13,617 bases of DNA from Cyanobacteria bacterium UBA11370 (GCA_003486645.1 DNGI01000164.1:1-13617); one strand, 5' to 3'. Positions 1 through 6,387 are shown, counted from the stretch's first letter. Notes: generated from the sequence alone by a model not told the origin. Numbers and translations: made by a program.

Positions 1-48
1 CCCCTCTCCCCAACTCCCCAACTCCCCCTCTCCCCATCCCTTCACTAC
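1..48. repeat. C-rich tandem repeat at window edge
   Basis: Short imperfect units of the types CCCCAACT and CCCCTCT make a nearly pure pyrimidine tract that starts at or before the window edge. It resembles the short tandemly repeated sequences common between cyanobacterial genes. The first 75 bases hold no gene. Confidence 0.6.
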
Positions 49-90
49 AGCGCATAATAATAATTAGAGAGTGTATTAAGTAAGGTAACA

Positions 91-375
91 ATGCCCAAAG
101 CAATCTGGAATGGTGCGGTTCTTGCCGAAAGTGACAAGTGTGTTGTTGTGGAAGGTAATCAATACTTTCCCCCTGACTCGATCAACCAGGAGTATTTTAA
201 GGACAGTAGTACTCATACAACTTGTCCCTGGAAAGGTCAAGCCAGTTATTACACGATTGAGGTGGATGGACAAGTGAATAAGGATGCCGCTTGGTACTAT
301 CCAACCACGAAAGATGCAGCGAAAAATATTGAAGGATATGTGGCGTTTTGGCGAGGGGTAAAAGTTGAGGTGTAG
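91..375 (+). CDS. DUF427 domain-containing protein
   Basis: The 94-residue protein matches the single-domain DUF427 family throughout. The hallmarks are an N-terminal strand with AIWNGAVLAESD, a central YFPPDSI followed by a TTCPWKG stretch, a YYTIEVDG strand, AAWYYPTTKDAA, and the C-terminal GYVAFWRGVKVE. The biochemical role of the family is not established, and the protein should be cytosolic because there is no signal peptide or membrane segment. The ATG is preceded by GTAAGGT a few bases upstream, a reasonable ribosome binding site, and the start matches the normal family length. It converges on the toxin gene that ends at 460. The family call is strong; the function is unknown. Confidence 0.88.
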   Translation: MPKAIWNGAVLAESDKCVVVEGNQYFPPDSINQEYFKDSSTHTTCPWKGQASYYTIEVDGQVNKDAAWYYPTTKDAAKNIEGYVAFWRGVKVEV

Positions 376-399
376 TTAGAATTCGTTGAGTTTATGATT

Positions 400-442
400 G
401 AGAATCTCCTGTTCTAGCGCTTGCTGTTAATGGGAGATTCTC
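400..442. terminator. Hairpin between convergent genes, possible bidirectional terminator
   Basis: Perfect 10-bp arms, GAGAATCTCC at 400-409 and GGAGATTCTC at 433-442, enclose a 23-base loop. The hairpin lies between the stop of the DUF427 gene (375) and the end of the convergent toxin gene (460). No clear run of T follows on either strand, so intrinsic termination is inferred from position and pairing only. Confidence 0.45.
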
Positions 443-459
443 ACACTTACACTACTTAC

Positions 460-759
460 TTAATCTGAATCTGAAAAAAGATATTCTAGATCTTGACGAC
501 CACTCACAACCCGCAAAATCTCGACCCTATCATCAATTACCCGATACAAAATCACGTAGCCATCAAGCGGTAGTCCACGCAAATCAGGTTTAATATGCCT
601 ATAGCTACGCCCCATATTGGGAAACTGCACTAAATTCTGGCACTTTTTATTAAATTCTTGAAATAATCTTTCTCCCACCTCAATATTGCGCTCTAGAAAA
701 TATTCCGCAATTTCATCCAAATCTCGGCTGGCTGAAAGAGTAATAATATACTTCTTCAT
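460..759 (-). CDS. RelE/ParE-family toxin of a type II toxin-antitoxin system
   Basis: The 99-residue product has the RelE/ParE plan: an N-terminal strand and helix (KYIITLSASRDLDEIAEYF, residues 3-21), a second helix with FQEFNKKCQNLVQFPNMGRSY, the strand segment LRGLPLDGYVILYRV, and a C-terminal strand with VEILRVVSGRQDLEYLF. The R-V-x-x-G-R-Q-D-L ending is typical of ParE-like toxins. Members poison either gyrase (ParE) or ribosome-bound mRNA (RelE); the sequence alone does not settle which, although the ParD-type partner favours ParE. Its ATG overlaps the antitoxin stop by ATGA at 756-759, so the two should be translationally coupled. Confidence 0.88.
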   Translation of the reverse strand: MKKYIITLSASRDLDEIAEYFLERNIEVGERLFQEFNKKCQNLVQFPNMGRSYRHIKPDLRGLPLDGYVILYRVIDDRVEILRVVSGRQDLEYLFSDSD

Positions 760-1022
760 TCCCGCACTTCTCTCGCTTGGCGAAATTTATCTAGTAATTG
801 ATCTACAAAAGTTTCACCATCTAAGATTTCTTCCCTGTCAATTTCTGCAATTGCTATATCAACCTTTTGACGAGTTTCTTCTACCCAGTGACTATATTCA
901 GCACTAAGTTTTTCAAGTAACCGAAACGCCACATCAACCACTTCATCAGCATTAGCAAATCGACCATTAGCAATTTGAGCTTTAATGAACATTTCTTGTT
1001 CTGGTTTCAGTGTGACCTTCAT
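756..1022 (-). CDS. ParD-type ribbon-helix-helix antitoxin
   Basis: The 88-residue protein begins with a ribbon-helix-helix DNA-binding domain (residues 2-40: strand KVTLKPEQE, a helix, then GRFANADEVVDVAFRLLEKL), which is the signature of ParD antitoxins. The C-terminal half is charged and helical and should wrap the toxin. It is the first gene of the pair, so it is likely the autorepressor of the operon, binding just upstream of 1022 where a 94-bp inverted repeat lies. The ATG at 1020-1022 gives the usual family N-terminus. The family is clear; autoregulation is inferred. Confidence 0.88.
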   Translation of the reverse strand: MKVTLKPEQEMFIKAQIANGRFANADEVVDVAFRLLEKLSAEYSHWVEETRQKVDIAIAEIDREEILDGETFVDQLLDKFRQAREVRE

Positions 1023-1023
1023 A

Positions 1024-1117
1024 TATAGCTAGTCTATTTGATTCGTGAACAACGAAAGACAAGGAGGACAAGGAAGAAAAGGGAGAGGTATTTTACAAAT
1101 CATTTAGACTGGCTATA
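1024..1117. repeat. 94-bp inverted-repeat element upstream of the ParD/ParE operon
   Basis: The 23-base ends at 1024-1046 and 1095-1117 are inverted copies matching at 19 of 23 positions, sharing cores such as AGTCTA and GATT. The loop is purine-rich with GACAAGG units. It sits directly before the antitoxin start. It could be a miniature mobile element, an extended hairpin or an operator region. Confidence 0.5.
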
Positions 1118-1141
1118 GGCTTCCTCCAAGGCACAAATAAC

Positions 1142-1265
1142 GGCTCTCCCTTACTCTTGGGGACAATGCAAGCTTTTGATCTAGTCTGATCAAGGTTTTA
1201 AGCCTTCGTATTCCACTAAATTTGTATCAAAAAAATACGTTATTCCCCAAGCATTCGGGAGAGCC
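1142..1265. mobile_element. Putative 124-bp MITE-like element
   Basis: The two ends are imperfect terminal inverted repeats of 22 bases: GGCTCTCCC, five variable bases, then CTTGGGGA on the left, and the reverse complement on the right, with 17 of 22 positions identical. There is no coding capacity inside. AAATA occurs just outside both ends, two bases offset on the left, so a target duplication is possible but not clean. Alternatives are a long hairpin regulatory element or the remnant of a larger insertion sequence. Confidence 0.5.
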
Positions 1266-1324
1266 AAATATTATAGAGACGCGACTAATCACATCTCTAC
1301 AAAGCATCCTGAATTATGCAACTC

Positions 1325-2383
1325 TTAAGCTAAAGCCATCGCAGGTTGAGGCCAACGTCCTACGGCTTTACCAATGACTGACAGTTCTTGCACCAAGCGA
1401 TCAAAGCGATCCGGTGTCAACGATTGTGGCCCATCCGATAACGCCTTAGCTGGGTTGGGGTGAACTTCAATCATTAATGAATCAGTACCCGCTGCGATCG
1501 CCGCCATTGCCATTGCGGGTACGTATTCTGCCCGACCTGTACCGTGACTGGGGTCAATCATAATCGGTAAATGGGTGAGCGATCGCAATACAGGCAATAC
1601 CGATAAATCCAGCGTATTTCGAGCATATTGCCGATCAAACGTCCGAATCCCCCGCTCACACAGAATTACATTTGGATTCCCGGCGGCTAAAATATACTCG
1701 GCTGCCATCAACCATTCTTCAATCGTGGCAGACATTCCTCGCTTCAGGAGTACAGGTTTCTCCTGCGCCCCTACTTTTTTGAGTAGGGAGAAATTCTGCA
1801 TATTACGGGCACCAATTTGCACCACATCCGCCACTTCAGAAATCTTATCGAGATCGGCAGTATCCATCACTTCGGTAATGATACCCAAACCACTTGCATC
1901 CCGCGCCGCCGCCAGTAACCCTAGGGCACTTTCACCATGACCCTGAAACGCATACGGTGAGGTTCGAGGCTTATAAGCGCCACCTCGTAGGAAATGGGCA
2001 CCAGCCGCCTTAACCCGACGTGCCGTTTCCACAATCATTTCCTCATTTTCCACCGAACAAGGGCCAGCTACAATGACCAACGGATGATGCTCGCCAAAGT
2101 GAATTGCTCCATTCGGGGTTGGCACAACAATATCACTCCCTTCACCGTGGCGATACTCCCGGCTAGCGCGTTTAAAGGGCTTTTCAACCCTCAATACCTC
2201 TTCAATCCAAGGGCTAACCTCTTGAATTTGCAAGGGATCTAAATCAACGGTTTCACCCACCAGACCAAACACAACTTTGTGCTTACCCACAATTTTTTCC
2301 GGAGTCAAACCCCATTGAGTGAGTTCCTGACTAACTCGACTAATCTCGGCTTCTGGAGAGCCAACTTTCATCACGACTATCAT
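1325..2383 (-). CDS. aroF: 3-deoxy-7-phosphoheptulonate (DAHP) synthase, AroF type I-beta
   Basis: This enzyme condenses phosphoenolpyruvate and erythrose 4-phosphate to DAHP, the first step of the shikimate pathway. The 352 residues fit the I-beta class with an N-terminal ferredoxin-like regulatory domain (about 1-70) and a TIM-barrel catalytic domain. Visible motifs are AGPCSVE (106-112), GGAYKPRTSPYAFQG (134-148), GARNMQNF (191-198), LKRG (213-216), DPSHGTGR (277-284) and the EVHPNP segment from 306. The expected metal ligands are present as C109, H280, E306 and D317. The N-terminal domain normally confers feedback control by aromatic amino acids. The start MIVVMKV is the family's usual one. 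The leader carries a heptanucleotide repeat array ending 21 bases before the ATG. Confidence 0.95.
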   Translation of the reverse strand: MIVVMKVGSPEAEISRVSQELTQWGLTPEKIVGKHKVVFGLVGETVDLDPLQIQEVSPWIEEVLRVEKPFKRASREYRHGEGSDIVVPTPNGAIHFGEHHPLVIVAGPCSVENEEMIVETARRVKAAGAHFLRGGAYKPRTSPYAFQGHGESALGLLAAARDASGLGIITEVMDTADLDKISEVADVVQIGARNMQNFSLLKKVGAQEKPVLLKRGMSATIEEWLMAAEYILAAGNPNVILCERGIRTFDRQYARNTLDLSVLPVLRSLTHLPIMIDPSHGTGRAEYVPAMAMAAIAAGTDSLMIEVHPNPAKALSDGPQSLTPDRFDRLVQELSVIGKAVGRWPQPAMALA

Positions 2384-2404
2384 AGTTTTAAAGTCCCTGG
2401 CAAA

Positions 2405-2509
2405 TTGGTTGTTGGTTGTTGGTTGTTGGTTGTTGGTTGTTGGTTATTGGTTGCTGGTTGTTGGTTGTTGGTTGTTGGTTATTGGTTGTTGGTTGTTGGT
2501 TGTTGGTTA
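2405..2509. repeat. Heptanucleotide tandem array, 15 units of TTGGTTG
   Basis: There are exactly fifteen consecutive 7-bp units (105 bp). Eleven are TTGGTTG, three have A in the last position (TTGGTTA) and one begins with C (CTGGTTG). Because 7 is not a multiple of 3, any reading frame through it gives a 7-residue periodic, spurious peptide. The array lies in the leader of aroF on the minus strand. It belongs to the general class of cyanobacterial short tandemly repeated repetitive sequences. Confidence 0.9.
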
Positions 2510-2530
2510 TTTATAATTAACTTTCTACTC

Positions 2531-2565
2531 AAACAACAAACAACAAACCACAAACAACTAACAAC
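2531..2565. repeat. Degenerate heptad array in inverse orientation to the main array
   Basis: About five units of the AAACAAC type (one AAACCAC, one TAACAAC) lie 22 bases from the 15-unit array. They are close to the reverse complement of a rotated unit of that array. The last unit touches the stop codon of the pam68 gene. A transcript crossing both could fold into a long weak hairpin around the AT-rich spacer. Confidence 0.7.
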
Positions 2566-3068
2566 TAATCCTTTTGTTTAGCTGAACGCCATGCAGAGGT
2601 CATTCGTCCTAGATTGGTTGTAAACTCTTGCCAACCTAGGAGCGTTCCTGGTACATCCTCATCCCAAGAGGCAGAAAGAACCCCATAGCTTAACCCCAAT
2701 ACTCCTAAACCCCAAAATCCCATACTGACCAGCAGGACTGCTACATTGGGTAATTTTATCCCCAGGTTGGTGACTAAAAAATAGCTGACAAAAAATGAGG
2801 TTATTCCCAAAGCTGTAGGAATCCCACATAATAGAGCCATTCGCCGAATCATGCGTTTGCTGACTTGCTGAGGAATTGTTCTGGATTCCTTGGAGCTAGC
2901 CGTTGACTGGTTTAGCTTGGCTGCTGTTTTACTGGAGGTGGGGGTGGGTTGGTTTTTCTTCCCAGTGGTTTTGCTGGCGACGGGTTTGGGTTTGGCTTTA
3001 GGCGTTTTTTTATTACGCTTGTTGCGCGGTTCAAAGGGTAAGGCGTTGCGCGATGGTTCAGTAGCCAT
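2565..3068 (-). CDS. pam68: PAM68-family photosystem II assembly protein
   Basis: The 167-residue protein has a long basic, Lys/Pro/Ser-rich N-terminus (about 1-75), two hydrophobic membrane segments (about 77-99 and 108-132), and the conserved ending LSASWDEDVPGTLLGWQEF (131-149), the recognisable mark of PAM68. In plants and cyanobacteria PAM68 aids photosystem II assembly, and in cyanobacteria it is reported to act with ribosomes during CP47 synthesis and chlorophyll insertion. It should sit in the thylakoid membrane. It follows rpsO by 13 bases on the same strand, so co-transcription is likely, which fits a role at the ribosome. Confidence 0.88.
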   Translation of the reverse strand: MATEPSRNALPFEPRNKRNKKTPKAKPKPVASKTTGKKNQPTPTSSKTAAKLNQSTASSKESRTIPQQVSKRMIRRMALLCGIPTALGITSFFVSYFLVTNLGIKLPNVAVLLVSMGFWGLGVLGLSYGVLSASWDEDVPGTLLGWQEFTTNLGRMTSAWRSAKQKD

Positions 3069-3081
3069 AAGCTTAATCGGT

Positions 3082-3351
3082 TTATCCGCGAATCCCTAGG
3101 CGTTGGATCAAGGCTTGGTAGCGGTCTGGATTTTCTTGGCGCAGATAGTTCAGCAAGCGCTTGCGGCGACCAATCATCCGCAATAAGCCCCGGCGGGAAG
3201 CGTGATCCTTTTTGTTGCCTTGGAGGTGGCTGCTCAACCGATTAATCCGTTCGGTGAGCATGGCAATTTGGACATCGGCTGATCCGGTGTCGGTTTCGTG
3301 AACCTGATAGCTGTCAATAATTTCTTGTTTGCGTTCTTGGGTTAGTGTCAT
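3082..3351 (-). CDS. rpsO: 30S ribosomal protein S15
   Basis: The 89-residue length and sequence are standard for bacterial S15: an N-terminal [24 protein letters not shown], the central [23 protein letters not shown] region, and the C-terminal [29 protein letters not shown]15 binds 16S rRNA at the h20-h22 junction and is an early assembly protein of the small subunit platform. The MTLTQE start is the normal one. The gene heads a likely operon with pam68 and possibly aroF. Many bacteria autoregulate rpsO through its mRNA leader; the 84-base gap to ruvX was not resolved into such a structure here. Confidence 0.97.
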   Translation of the reverse strand: MTLTQERKQEIIDSYQVHETDTGSADVQIAMLTERINRLSSHLQGNKKDHASRRGLLRMIGRRKRLLNYLRQENPDRYQALIQRLGIRG

Positions 3352-3435
3352 GGATAGCGTTAATTTTTATAATCCAGCAGTCTCCCATGGTATCACTCCC
3401 AACGGGGTAGGGGCTAGGAAATTTTGAAGTATAAA

Positions 3436-3882
3436 TTATGATTTTACTTGTCTGTCTCGCTCTGAACGGCGGTGATCTAACCACTGTTGCAGAATAATCG
3501 CGGCAGCTTTGCGGTCAATCATGGCTTTATTTCGAGATGGCGATCGCCTTTCGGCTCGGATCAGTTCTTCTGCTTCAACGGAGGTGAGTCGCTCATCGAC
3601 ATACTCTATAGGCAATTGTAAGGCTGATCCCAGTCTTTTCGCTAACTTCTGCACTTTTCGGGCTTGGAACCCCAATGTTCCCTCCATTGAATAAGGCAAC
3701 CCAACCACCAGGATTTGAACGTCTCGTTGTTCCACCCACTCTCGGAGTTGTGCTACATCCTGATTAAAGGAAGTACGCTCAATCGTTGTTAGACCTGTGG
3801 CTATTAAACCCGTTCCATCACATCCTGCCACACCGATCCGTTTGCTTCCAATATCTAATCCTAGTGCTGAGATTTTTTGCAT
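3436..3882 (-). CDS. ruvX: RuvX/YqgF-family Holliday junction resolvase-like nuclease
   Basis: From the ATG at 3880-3882 the product has 148 residues with an RNase H-like fold. Motifs are GLDIGSKRIGVA (8-19, acid D10), VVGLPYSMEGT (59-69), YVDERLTSVEAE (94-105, acid E97) and MIDRKAAAIIL (121-131, acid D123), so the catalytic triad is intact. YqgF proteins act in 16S rRNA 5'-end maturation in some bacteria and resemble resolvases. An in-frame TTG lies four codons upstream, but ATG is preferred because GAGAG precedes it by five bases and the family begins just before the GLDIG strand. It follows the NB-ARC gene by 34 bases on the same strand. Confidence 0.93.
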   Translation of the reverse strand: MQKISALGLDIGSKRIGVAGCDGTGLIATGLTTIERTSFNQDVAQLREWVEQRDVQILVVGLPYSMEGTLGFQARKVQKLAKRLGSALQLPIEYVDERLTSVEAEELIRAERRSPSRNKAMIDRKAAAIILQQWLDHRRSERDRQVKS

Positions 3883-3916
3883 TATTGCTCTCAATTGCTT
3901 GGTTATTTAGCCCTAT

Positions 3917-5302
3917 CTACGTGAAAGTGGAGTTGACATACTGCCTCACTACAAGTGGCATCGTGTAGAAGTCTGCTTGTTGTTCTATTAAGGAGCGTCG
4001 GGATAAAGATTGTAGGGCGTTTAGTAAATCTGAAGGTGGAATAAGGGTATTTTGTAGTAATTTTGCTCGTTTGATTGGCTCGCTTGCTTGCGCCAACAAC
4101 GATAGAACTTGTTTTTCTATTTCGGATAGGCGGCTCAACTGCTGGTGTAAACTATTTTTCAATCGTTCTGGCAATAATATTGTATCATCTAATAATATCT
4201 CATGCTCACATCCTGCCAATTCTTGGATCAGAGTTGCTACGGTTTGTAACCACAAGGGATTGCCTTGATAGCGGAGAATGAGTGCTGAGTAATTCTCGAT
4301 TTCTGCTAACTCGTAATCTCTTAGGATTTCCTGTGCGGCTGGGATATCTAAACCCGTAATTTTTAAAGTACGAATAGGTGTATTTTGGCTGTTGGTTTGA
4401 GGAATTTCTCTAGATTGTTCCCAACCGATGAGCAGAAAGCAACTTTGATGAGATAATTGTTCTACTTGTTTGAAAAAGGAGCGATAGTTTTCGTATCCTG
4501 GTTTATACTTTCCTGCCAATTCGCCACTACTGAAAAGGCTGTGAATGTCATCTAAGACTACTAAACAGCGATGTTTTTGTAAATATTTGATTAGTGGTAA
4601 AGGTTTTTGGTTAGTTGCAGGTGAATCTAGATTGTCTGACTGCGATAAAAACTGTATTAGTTTATCTTGAAATTCAGTTAGGGTGGGGGATGGGTATAGA
4701 CTCCACCAAATTACATACTCAAATTCATCTTTTATTTGTTGGACGAGTTGCACCGCTAATGTAGTTTTGCCGATACCACTGATGCCCGTGAGTGCTATTA
4801 GGCGGCAGTGTTGTTGTAAAATCCAGGTAGTGAGGGTGTCGAGTTCGGGAGTGCGATCGTAGAAAGCACCCAAATCTGGCATTTCGCTTAAATCTTGATA
4901 TAGGGTTTGAGGTGATTGTGTGTTGGATGTTTGCTGATTGGGTGGGTGTGAGTTTGGTATATCTGGTGGGTGTCTAGCTTCTCCACAATAATTGACGCAG
5001 CCTATTTGCAGAGAGTCTTGTGCAAAATATTTTGAAAATAAGGAGACTTGCAACCTCTCCATTGCTGCTCGAAAATTTGATTTACTTACCTCTTCACCTA
5101 ACTCTTCTGAAAGTATTTGCCATAATTCTGAACCTTCATTTCTCACACTACTTTCAGAACAATCAAAATCCTTGGCTATTTGCTTGTATGTCTCCCGTTG
5201 TAGAGTTCCCCGTAGTACCGCTGCTTGTAAATCGTCAAGATGTTGTCCCGTTTTGGTAAATACTATCTCATCTGCGAGTTTTAACACTTCTTCAAGATTC
5301 AT
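3917..5302 (-). CDS. NB-ARC (AP-ATPase/STAND) protein with N-terminal vMAP-type HTH
   Basis: The 461-residue protein has three parts. Residues 1-90 resemble the helix-turn-helix-like N-terminal domain of cyanobacterial vWA-MoxR-associated (vMAP) proteins (LTxTGxxLxxxQ-like start, then TYKQIAKDFDCSESSVRNEGSELWQIL). Residues 105-140 form a Pro/Gln/Ser-rich linker. Residues 145-460 form an NB-ARC NTPase with Walker A GISGIGKTT (173-181), Walker B CLVVLDD (246-252), a GNPLWL motif (347-352) equivalent to GLPLAL, and a winged helix ending MPLVVRQY (448-455). Relatives usually continue into WD40 or TPR repeats as sensors; this one stops right after the winged helix. STAND ATPases act as signalling or defence switches. 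No clear Shine-Dalgarno precedes the ATG. Confidence 0.85.
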   Translation of the reverse strand: MNLEEVLKLADEIVFTKTGQHLDDLQAAVLRGTLQRETYKQIAKDFDCSESSVRNEGSELWQILSEELGEEVSKSNFRAAMERLQVSLFSKYFAQDSLQIGCVNYCGEARHPPDIPNSHPPNQQTSNTQSPQTLYQDLSEMPDLGAFYDRTPELDTLTTWILQQHCRLIALTGISGIGKTTLAVQLVQQIKDEFEYVIWWSLYPSPTLTEFQDKLIQFLSQSDNLDSPATNQKPLPLIKYLQKHRCLVVLDDIHSLFSSGELAGKYKPGYENYRSFFKQVEQLSHQSCFLLIGWEQSREIPQTNSQNTPIRTLKITGLDIPAAQEILRDYELAEIENYSALILRYQGNPLWLQTVATLIQELAGCEHEILLDDTILLPERLKNSLHQQLSRLSEIEKQVLSLLAQASEPIKRAKLLQNTLIPPSDLLNALQSLSRRSLIEQQADFYTMPLVVRQYVNSTFT

Positions 5303-5611
5303 TAAGTTATAGAAATGTGAGCATTTTGTCTAATATACCTCACATTTCCAGGTTTGGTAACACATTTTTGTATATTTTAGTACAAAATTAGATTCAAAAG
5401 ATTGAAGCTTATGAAAAATAGTTGGCAAAATTGAACATTTTTGGGCTAGCAAAAACCCGGATTACTAAAGATTAATGAGAAAAGTATTAAAGAATAAATT
5501 TAAAGATTGAACGCTTACTGTTTTATACCCTGTAATGGTGTATTAGACCGCAGTTGCAGTCTAACTAATAGTTAGACAGACAGTATTTTTACTATTCTCT
5601 CCGGTATCATT
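5303..5611. other. AT-rich intergenic region with overlapping hairpins
   Basis: This 309-base gap lies between the start of the minus-strand NB-ARC gene and the PIN-toxin remnant. It is AT-rich and carries no supportable gene. It should hold the NB-ARC promoter near 5303-5400; GTA-N8-TAC occurs at 5370-5383 but lacks a well-placed -10 box. At 5543-5577 three copies of a TTAGAC/GTCTAA motif can form alternative hairpins. Confidence 0.6.
5543..5577. other. Mutually exclusive hairpins with integron core-like heptamers
   Basis: TTAGAC (5543-5548) can pair with GTCTAA (5559-5564). The latter also belongs to a perfect 8-bp hairpin, GTCTAACT (5559-5566) with AGTTAGAC (5570-5577), around a 3-base loop, so only one can form at a time. 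GTTAGAC at 5571-5577 fits the GTTRRRY consensus of an integron core site, and GTCTAAC at 5559-5565 fits RYYYAAC. The meaning is uncertain. Confidence 0.4.
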
Positions 5612-5740
5612 ATGCCTACCTGTCCATCTTGCAACAGTAAAAATTGCATATTGCTGGTTTCTGATTCTCATCTCCGTCCCCATCATCACCATCATCCTCA
5701 TTATCATCGTCCACACACAACACATAGAGGTGGTAGTTAG
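5612..5740 (+). CDS. Possible 42-aa Cys/His-rich small protein
   Basis: An ATG-initiated frame of 42 codons begins MPTCPSCNSKNC, a CxxC...C zinc-ribbon-like start, and continues into a His-rich segment with five consecutive His residues and four more nearby. It could be a small metal-binding protein. The CPSCNS start also resembles the zinc-binding N-terminus of IS1-type InsA proteins, so it may be a transposase remnant. No good ribosome binding site is visible. The His-rich part comes from a CAT/CAC low-complexity run, and its end overlaps where the lost 5' end of the PIN toxin gene should be. Real expression is doubtful. Confidence 0.3.
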   Translation: MPTCPSCNSKNCILLVSDSHLRPHHHHHPHYHRPHTTHRGGS

Positions 5741-6189
5741 GGCATCTAACAGCCAGACCAACAGACAATCTGATCGTTGCCGCTAACGTCAAGATTACTC
5801 AAGACTGGTGGGACGAACACCGTAGCTCATTTACACTTTATGCATCAGAGATTGTCGAAGTTGAGGCAGCTAAAGGAGATCCAGCTATTGCGGCTCAGCG
5901 ATTGAATTTGTTACAGTCATTAATGCTTCTTGAGCTTACGGAAGAAGCATTTGAACTCTCTCAAGCATTTCTTAGTCAAAGCAACTTGCCTCCAAAAGCC
6001 TCCAACGATGCTTTACACATGGCACTAGCAACTGTCTATAGCTTAGATTATCTGTTAACGTGGAATTGCAAACATATGGCAAATGCTCAAATTCAGCGGA
6101 AACTAGCTCAGATCAGTTCTAATCTGGGTTATGTGCTGCCTGTAATTTGCACTCCCTATGAGCTTATCGGATATAACCCAGAGGTCTAG
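5724..6189 (+). pseudogene. PIN-domain (VapC-family) toxin gene with disrupted 5' end
   Basis: In one frame from about 5737 to the stop the translation reads GHLTARPTDNLIVAANVK, ITQDWWDEHRSSF, then SEIVEVEAAKGDP, and later NDALHMALATVYSLDYLLTWNCKHMAN and VICTPYEL. This is the whole body of a VapC-type PIN RNase family. Only the first dozen residues, the conserved I-D/E-T-S motif with the first catalytic acid, are missing. ATAGAGGTGGTAGTT at 5724-5738 looks like a mutated form of that motif in another frame, with a net shift of about two bases. In-frame TAGs at 5725 and 5734 and no usable start until TTG 5902 or ATG 5923 argue for a dead gene. The ATG form would be an 88-residue fragment without the N-terminal half. 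Confidence 0.75.
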
Positions 6190-6191
6190 CT

Positions 6192-6377
6192 ATGTACAAA
6201 AATGAAATTCTTGATGAAATTTACAGGTATAGGGAAGAATACGCTCGATCGTTTCAGTATGATTTAAGAGCTATTTTCAATGACTTGAAACAAAAAGAGC
6301 TAGTTCATAAAGATAGACTTGTAAGACTTCCAATCAAACGCATGTCTAACACGGCGCTGCACCCGACCGCAGGATAA
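6192..6377 (+). CDS. Small partner protein of the PIN toxin, with altered C-terminus
   Basis: The 61-residue protein begins two bases after the PIN gene stop. Residues 1-50 match a conserved small family found beside this type of PIN toxin, with the pattern EI-x3-REEYARSFQYDLRAIFNDLKQKE (about 9-36) and the ending RLVRLPIKR (42-50). It is presumably the antitoxin of the pair. The last eleven residues, MSNTALHPTAG, do not fit the family: they translate a sequence resembling the left half of an integron attC site (see 6344-6374). Either the stop was lost by recombination or the pair travelled as a gene cassette. The start ATG is well supported by position; no strong Shine-Dalgarno is seen. Confidence 0.65.
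   Translation: MYKNEILDEIYRYREEYARSFQYDLRAIFNDLKQKELVHKDRLVRLPIKRMSNTALHPTAG
6344..6374 (+). repeat. attC-like half site (integron cassette recombination site remnant)
   Basis: GTCTAAC at 6344-6350 fits the RYYYAAC end of an attC site and is followed by a G+C-rich stretch encoding NTALHPTA, a peptide often seen where cassette genes read into attC. The matching GTTAGAC/GTTRRRY end and the complementary arm are absent downstream, so at most half a site remains. The local base composition (GCGCTGCACCCGACCGC) differs from the surrounding AT-rich DNA. Confidence 0.4.
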
Positions 6378-6387
6378 AGCATCCGAT

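Larger units (their letters stand above)
1023..1324. other. Gene-free interval with two inverted-repeat elements
   Basis: This 302-base gap lies between the parD-like start and the aroF stop. It holds no supportable gene. It contains two separate imperfect inverted repeats (1024-1117 and 1142-1265), a purine-rich GACAAGG-type stretch at about 1058-1088, and a short stem with TAGAGA near 1274-1279 pairing with TCTCTA near 1294-1299, which could be the aroF terminator. Confidence 0.7.

Noticed and set aside
2279..2581. Plus-strand open frame rich in Val, Gly, Cys, Trp and Leu
   Set aside because: Most of it is the translation of the TTGGTTG heptad array, and the rest is antisense to the aroF start.
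5370..5383. GTA-N8-TAC, the NtcA consensus
   Set aside because: No -10 box lies at the usual distance on either strand; the motif is short and expected by chance in AT-rich DNA.
5561..5761. Minus-strand 66-codon open frame
   Set aside because: It is antisense to the His-rich stretch, Met-rich because of GAT/ATG low complexity, and has no recognisable domain.
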